This document shows positions 7,595 to 10,706 of a DNA stretch of 10,706 bases, in pieces. The notes beneath the pieces are model-generated. The model did no database searches. It had not been told where the DNA came from and saw nothing but the letters and a program-made list of their open reading frames with translations. The translations under genes and the position numbers were made by a program. Positions within the stretch are counted from its first letter, which is position 1; each line of letters begins with the position of its first letter. Where the stretch lies: NCBI GenBank assembly GCA_964405925.1, contig CAYOQG010000210.1, forward strand, positions 1-10,706, given 5' to 3'. The DNA is from GCA-020344555 sp964405925. GTDB lineage: Bacteria > Planctomycetota > Phycisphaerae > UBA1845.

Positions 7595-7815
7595 GGCGTC
7601 AAGCTAGGCATCCGACGTTCGCGGTTTCCGATGGCCGGCGCCAGCGTAGCGTGAGGTACCCGACGTGGGCAGCCCCGAACCGCTGGCGGAGGCTGCTCAC
7701 TCGACGTATGTGGCAAAGCATCGGCGACCGAGGAGGGGGCATGTACACCGTCGGAACTGACGACGGGCCGGGGTCGGCGTTGCCAAGGTCGAGTTGGCAT
7801 GAGTCATCGCAGCGC

Positions 7816-8100
7816 TCAGGTGCTGCCCTCGGTTTCCTGGTTGCAGGAGAGGGTACTGTCGTGCTGGGTCTCCCAAGCACGCATCTGCTCAATCATGGCG
7901 AGGTGATTCTCGATCGTGACTCTCATTTCCGGCGAAGTCGGCACGGTCTCGAAGACATGCGGATTACCCTCCACCCGGGCTCGAAGATCGCGCTCGAAGT
8001 CCTCCCAGCTCCCCTCGTACAGCGTGTCGCGCATCCGAAGGAGCATCCGATGCTCCTCCGTAAGGGGAAGCTGACCACCGTCTATATGGCTGCACACCAT
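7816..8100 (-). CDS. Small hypothetical protein divergent from the kinase
   Basis: I do not recognise this 94-residue protein. It has no signal peptide or membrane segment. It is hydrophilic and probably mostly helical, with one helix region at about 13-45 (LTEEHRMLL, SWEDFERDLRAR) and another at about 57-80 (SPEMRVTIENHLAMIEQ). The segment ARVEGNPHVFETV links them. The tail from 81 is Ser/Thr/Glu-rich, and the two Cys (3 and 86) sit near the ends. Coding looks real because the codons favour G or C in the third position and the composition is balanced. The overlapping plus-strand frame (7471-8154) instead gives an Arg/Pro/Ser/His-rich product. The ATG at 8100 has only a weak upstream GAG. It faces away from the kinase gene across a 201-base gap, so shared regulation is possible but not shown. 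Confidence 0.6.
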   Translation of the reverse strand: MVCSHIDGGQLPLTEEHRMLLRMRDTLYEGSWEDFERDLRARVEGNPHVFETVPTSPEMRVTIENHLAMIEQMRAWETQHDSTLSCNQETEGST

Positions 8101-8138
8101 GATCGTACTCGAGCCAGTTCCTGTGTGCGTCGTCGGCG

Positions 8139-8151
8139 ATTGAATTTCAAT
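8139..8151. promoter_or_regulatory. AT-rich palindrome between divergent genes, operator candidate
   Basis: ATTGAATTTCAAT is a perfect inverted repeat with 6-base arms around a central T. It stands out as AT-rich in GC-rich DNA, 38 bases upstream of the small gene and 150 bases upstream of the kinase start. A second paired element, CAAGGC 8165-8170 with GCCTTG 8185-8190, lies nearby. No convincing -35/-10 pair was found for either gene, so the link to regulation is only positional. Confidence 0.35.
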
Positions 8152-8301
8152 TAGGCTGAACGGTCAAGGCCCCCAAGCTGAATCGCCTTGCATTTGCGAC
8201 ACGGGGATCGGAGAATAAGGTTCAGTTGCGTAGCGTGCTCGGGTTGTCCTATCGCGGAACAAGCGTCTCGTGCACGTTCTGCATCTCCCGGGTGACCATA
8301 A

Positions 8302-10620
8302 ATGTCAGAAGACGATCCCATCGAGCCTGAACCTCAATCCGAGCCGCCTGCGGACGCCGTGGCTTCGAACGCTCGTCGGGACAGGCCGACCGAAACCGGA
8401 GGGGGCTTTACCGTACCGGCGGGAAGACCGCAGAAGATCGGGCAGTTTCGTGTCAAGCGATTGATTGCCGCCGGGGGGATGGGGACGGTGTACGAGGCCG
8501 TGCAAGAGAAGCCCAGGCGAATCGTGGCCCTCAAGGTGCTCAAGCGGGGGATCGCCTCCCGCTCCGCGATGCGGCGTTTGGAATACGAGTCGCAAATCCT
8601 TGCCCGCTTGCGGCATCCCGGTATCGCACAGGTGTACGATGCGGGGGTCTACGATGACCCCGCGGCCCCGGGGGAATCGGTACCGTTCTTCGCAATGGAG
8701 TACGTCCCAAACGCAAAGCCTATCACGCAGTACGCCAAGGACAAGAGGCTGTCGACGGCGGCGCGCTTGCAGCTGTTCATCTGCGTCTGCGAAGCGGTCC
8801 ATCACGGCCACCAAAAGGGTGTCATTCACCGGGATCTGAAGCCCGGCAATATCCTCGTAGACTCGCAAGGTGAGGTGAAGATCATCGACTTTGGTGTGGC
8901 CCGAGGAACCGACTCTGATATGGCTGTGACCACGCTCCAGACCGACATCGGACAACTCGTTGGCACGCTGCAGTATATGAGTCCTGAGCAATGTGATGCC
9001 GATCCACACGACATTGACATCCGAAGCGACGTGTACGCCCTCGGCGTGGTCCTCTATCAACTGGTCTCAGGCGTCCTCCCCTATGACGTGAGCACGATGC
9101 CAGGATTGGCCCCACACGTGATTCGTGAAGAGCAGCCGGAGCGCCTTGGAACCATCGATCCAGCCCTGCGCGGCGATCTCGAAACGATTGTGGCCAAAGC
9201 GCTGGAAAAGGACCGGGAGCGTCGCTATCAGTCCGCGCTCGAGCTGGCCCAGGATATCCGGCGGCACCTTGCAGGCGAAGTGATCGTGGCGCGTCCGCCG
9301 AGTATCCTCTACCAGATCCGGGTTCTCGCCCGCCGCCACAAGGCCACGGTCGGGGCGATCGCGACAGTGATCGTCGTCCTTGTCGCGGCCACGATCTTCA
9401 GCACTGACCAAGCGCTGCGGGCCACGCGTGCCGAGCGTTCGGCGACTTACGAAGCCGAAGCGGCCAAAGCGATCAATGACTTCTTGAACGACGATCTTCT
9501 TGCGGCCGTTGCTCCTGGCGAACGGGGTCCGAACGTCACCATGCGCGAGGTGCTGGATGCGGCATCGAGGAACATCGGGGACAAGTTTGCCGACAAACCG
9601 CTAATCGAGGCCTCGATCCGCCTGACCCTGGCTGACACCTACTGGCGTTTAGGTGAGTACGCTGCCGCAACCCCCCACGCGCAAAAAGCACTCACGCTGC
9701 GGCGCGCCAAACTCGGCGAAACTCACGCGGCAACACTTGAAGCTTCGAACACACTGGCTGTGTTGTACAAGTACCAGGGGCGACATGATGATGCGAGGGC
9801 GTTATACCAGACTACGCTGGAGAACTGCCGTCGTGTTCTCGGCAGAGAAGACCCACTCACACTCCGCTCGATGAGCAACCTTTCCACGCTGCTGCGTCAG
9901 CTCGAGGAGTTCGACGAAGCTGAGACCTTGTGCCGCGAATCTCTGGAGGTGCGTCAGCGACTATGGGGCCCGGAAGACCCAGGTACCCTTATGTCCATGG
10001 CCAATCTCGTCACGGTGCTCTGGGCGAAGAAGGAGCTCGAGGAGGCTGAACGACTCGGGCGGGCGGTCTTGGAGGCGCGCCGCCGCGTACTGCCTGGGAC
10101 CCACCCGGACACGCTTCAAGCGATGTACATCCTGGCTGCGATCCTGATGGACCGTGGCGATCTGGACGAGGCCGACAGGCTATATCGAGAGACCCTGGCG
10201 ATAGGTCGCACCGTGTTCGGTGATCAACATCCGCGGATCGCCACGATCAAGGCCGAGATAGGCGTGCTGCTGGTCCGAAAGGGTGACTACACCGCTGCCG
10301 AATCGATCTTCCGCGAGGCCGCGGCCATATCGAAAGCTTCTCTCGGCAACGATCATTGGGGAACCGGCGAAACGCGGAGTCACCTGGGTGATTGTCTCAC
10401 CAAGCTGGGAAGGTACGCTGAGGCTGAGGTAGAACTGTTGGAGGCCCACCGCGTGTTAGAAGCGGCCTTGGGACGCTCCCATCGGCGAACAACACGCGCT
10501 GTCGACCGCCTCGTGGCGCTCTACGAAGCCTGGGGTGACGCGGACGCCGTAGCGATCTGGCGGGCCAGGGGCCCCGCCTCTGCTGCTACCACGGCCGCAG
10601 GCGACAGTGCCAAGCCGTAA
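8302..10620 (+). CDS. Membrane-anchored Hanks-type Ser/Thr protein kinase with C-terminal TPR repeats
   Basis: This 772-residue protein kinase phosphorylates Ser/Thr on unknown partners. After a Pro/Glu-rich N-terminus (1-30) the kinase domain spans about 48-320. It has the glycine loop AAGGMGTVYEA at 56-66, the ATP lysine K78 in VALKVL, the helix-C glutamate E96, HRDLKPGN at 176-183 (catalytic D178), DFG at 196-198, GTLQYMSPEQ at 221-230, and DVYALGVVLYQLVSG in the F helix. The first glycine of the loop is Ala56; all the other key catalytic residues are present, so it should be active. One transmembrane helix at about 349-367 separates the cytoplasmic kinase from an outer part with a coiled start (Ala/Glu/Arg-rich, 370-400). 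TPR units of the kinesin-light-chain type follow. The Gly of the repeated L/F/W/P-G marker recurs at 472, 514, 556, 598, 640, 682 and 724, exactly 42 residues apart. Such kinases are numerous in planctomycetes, and the outer TPRs are presumed to bind proteins or peptides. The start has a weak GGGTGA upstream. Confidence 0.93.
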   Translation: MSEDDPIEPEPQSEPPADAVASNARRDRPTETGGGFTVPAGRPQKIGQFRVKRLIAAGGMGTVYEAVQEKPRRIVALKVLKRGIASRSAMRRLEYESQILARLRHPGIAQVYDAGVYDDPAAPGESVPFFAMEYVPNAKPITQYAKDKRLSTAARLQLFICVCEAVHHGHQKGVIHRDLKPGNILVDSQGEVKIIDFGVARGTDSDMAVTTLQTDIGQLVGTLQYMSPEQCDADPHDIDIRSDVYALGVVLYQLVSGVLPYDVSTMPGLAPHVIREEQPERLGTIDPALRGDLETIVAKALEKDRERRYQSALELAQDIRRHLAGEVIVARPPSILYQIRVLARRHKATVGAIATVIVVLVAATIFSTDQALRATRAERSATYEAEAAKAINDFLNDDLLAAVAPGERGPNVTMREVLDAASRNIGDKFADKPLIEASIRLTLADTYWRLGEYAAATPHAQKALTLRRAKLGETHAATLEASNTLAVLYKYQGRHDDARALYQTTLENCRRVLGREDPLTLRSMSNLSTLLRQLEEFDEAETLCRESLEVRQRLWGPEDPGTLMSMANLVTVLWAKKELEEAERLGRAVLEARRRVLPGTHPDTLQAMYILAAILMDRGDLDEADRLYRETLAIGRTVFGDQHPRIATIKAEIGVLLVRKGDYTAAESIFREAAAISKASLGNDHWGTGETRSHLGDCLTKLGRYAEAEVELLEAHRVLEAALGRSHRRTTRAVDRLVALYEAWGDADAVAIWRARGPASAATTAAGDSAKP

Positions 10621-10630
10621 CAACACCGTA

Positions 10631-10655
10631 GGTGCGCGGAACAGGCAACTGCACC
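10631..10655. terminator. Weak hairpin between convergent gene ends
   Basis: GGTGC (10631-10635) and GCACC (10651-10655) can pair across a 15-base loop in the 36 bases between the kinase stop and the stop of the presumed minus-strand gene. The position suits a bidirectional terminator, but the stem is short and there is no real U-run on either side. Confidence 0.22.
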
Positions 10656-10656
10656 C

Positions 10657-10706
10657 TTAGTGTCGAGGCCAATCCGGGTCATCGATGGTCTTGACCACCC
10701 AGCCGG
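10657..10706 (-). CDS. 3' end of an unidentified gene running off the right edge
   Basis: On the minus strand one frame reads GWVVKTIDDPDWPRH and then a TAA stop at 10657-10659. The mix of residues looks like a genuine protein C-terminus, and one of the other two frames stops within the segment. The gene would converge on the kinase with a 36-base gap. Only 15 residues are visible, so no function can be assigned. Confidence 0.4.
   Translation of the reverse strand, partial: GWVVKTIDDPDWPRH

Larger units (their letters stand above)
7226..7815. other. Gene-poor region rich in inverted repeats
   Basis: Apart from the ribosome site at its left end, no coding region is supported here. The frames that stay open give Arg/Pro/Ser-rich translations without family-like motifs. 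The stretch holds many paired segments. GCGTTGT 7370-7376 pairs with ACAACGC 7428-7434. CGCCACC 7462-7468 pairs with GGTGGCG 7470-7476. AGGC 7481-7484 pairs with GCCT 7488-7491, and GCAC 7513-7516 with GTGC 7522-7525. GGAACCGGTACT 7545-7556 pairs with AGTACCGTTCC 7584-7594. CGCCAGCG 7639-7646 pairs with CGCTGGCG 7681-7688, and GCAGCC 7669-7674 with GGCTGC 7691-7696. Promoters for the PQQ gene should lie near the left end, but no good -35/-10 pair was found. Confidence 0.45.

Noticed and set aside
7471..8154. 227-residue plus-strand open frame across the hairpin-rich region
   Set aside because: The translation is Arg/Pro/Ser-rich with no motif or upstream ribosome site. It overlaps the more protein-like 94-residue gene on the other strand.
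8305..9060. 251-residue minus-strand open frame inside the kinase
   Set aside because: It is the complement of the conserved kinase catalytic domain, and its His/Arg/Val-rich sequence shows no family features.

Overview
This window looks like a chromosomal segment from a GC-rich bacterium, most likely a planctomycete and possibly of the Phycisphaerae type. That placement is an inference. It rests on the Hanks-type kinase fused through one membrane helix to kinesin-light-chain-type TPRs, the secreted PQQ-repeat protein, and a PurH carrying KHANACGVG instead of the usual KHANPCGVA. It was not tested by a search. No insertion sequence, CRISPR array, phage gene, rRNA or convincing tRNA was seen.

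Layout. Bases 1-340 hold no convincing gene but do hold inverted repeats. From 7225 down to 341 four genes run on the minus strand. In order of transcription they are a secreted PQQ/BamB-like beta-propeller protein (5945-7225), purH for the last two steps of IMP synthesis (4115-5782), a PduO-type cob(I)alamin adenosyltransferase (3426-4001), and a large O-antigen-ligase-like membrane protein with a long C-terminal TPR-like domain (341-3367). A good sigma70-type promoter (TATAAT with TTGCCC, 16-base spacer) lies between purH and the adenosyltransferase. The adenosyltransferase and ligase therefore probably form their own two-gene unit. A strong GC hairpin just after the PQQ gene suggests that gene is partly uncoupled from purH.

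Bases 7226-7815 are a gene-poor stretch dense in inverted repeats, with one short direct repeat. Next comes a small hypothetical gene on the minus strand (7816-8100, 94 residues). It is divergent from a 772-residue Ser/Thr kinase (8302-10620, plus strand), and a 13-base AT-rich palindrome lies in the 201-base gap between them. The kinase has an almost complete set of catalytic motifs, one transmembrane helix and seven TPR-type units whose marker glycines are exactly 42 residues apart. The last 50 bases appear to hold the 3' end of a further minus-strand gene that converges on the kinase.

Functionally this is mostly ordinary chromosome: purine synthesis, cobalamin cofactor maturation, envelope glycan assembly and envelope signalling. 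No pathway obviously unites the genes. The parts that most deserve a second look are the intergenic structured regions, the small gene paired with the kinase, and the ligase-TPR architecture.
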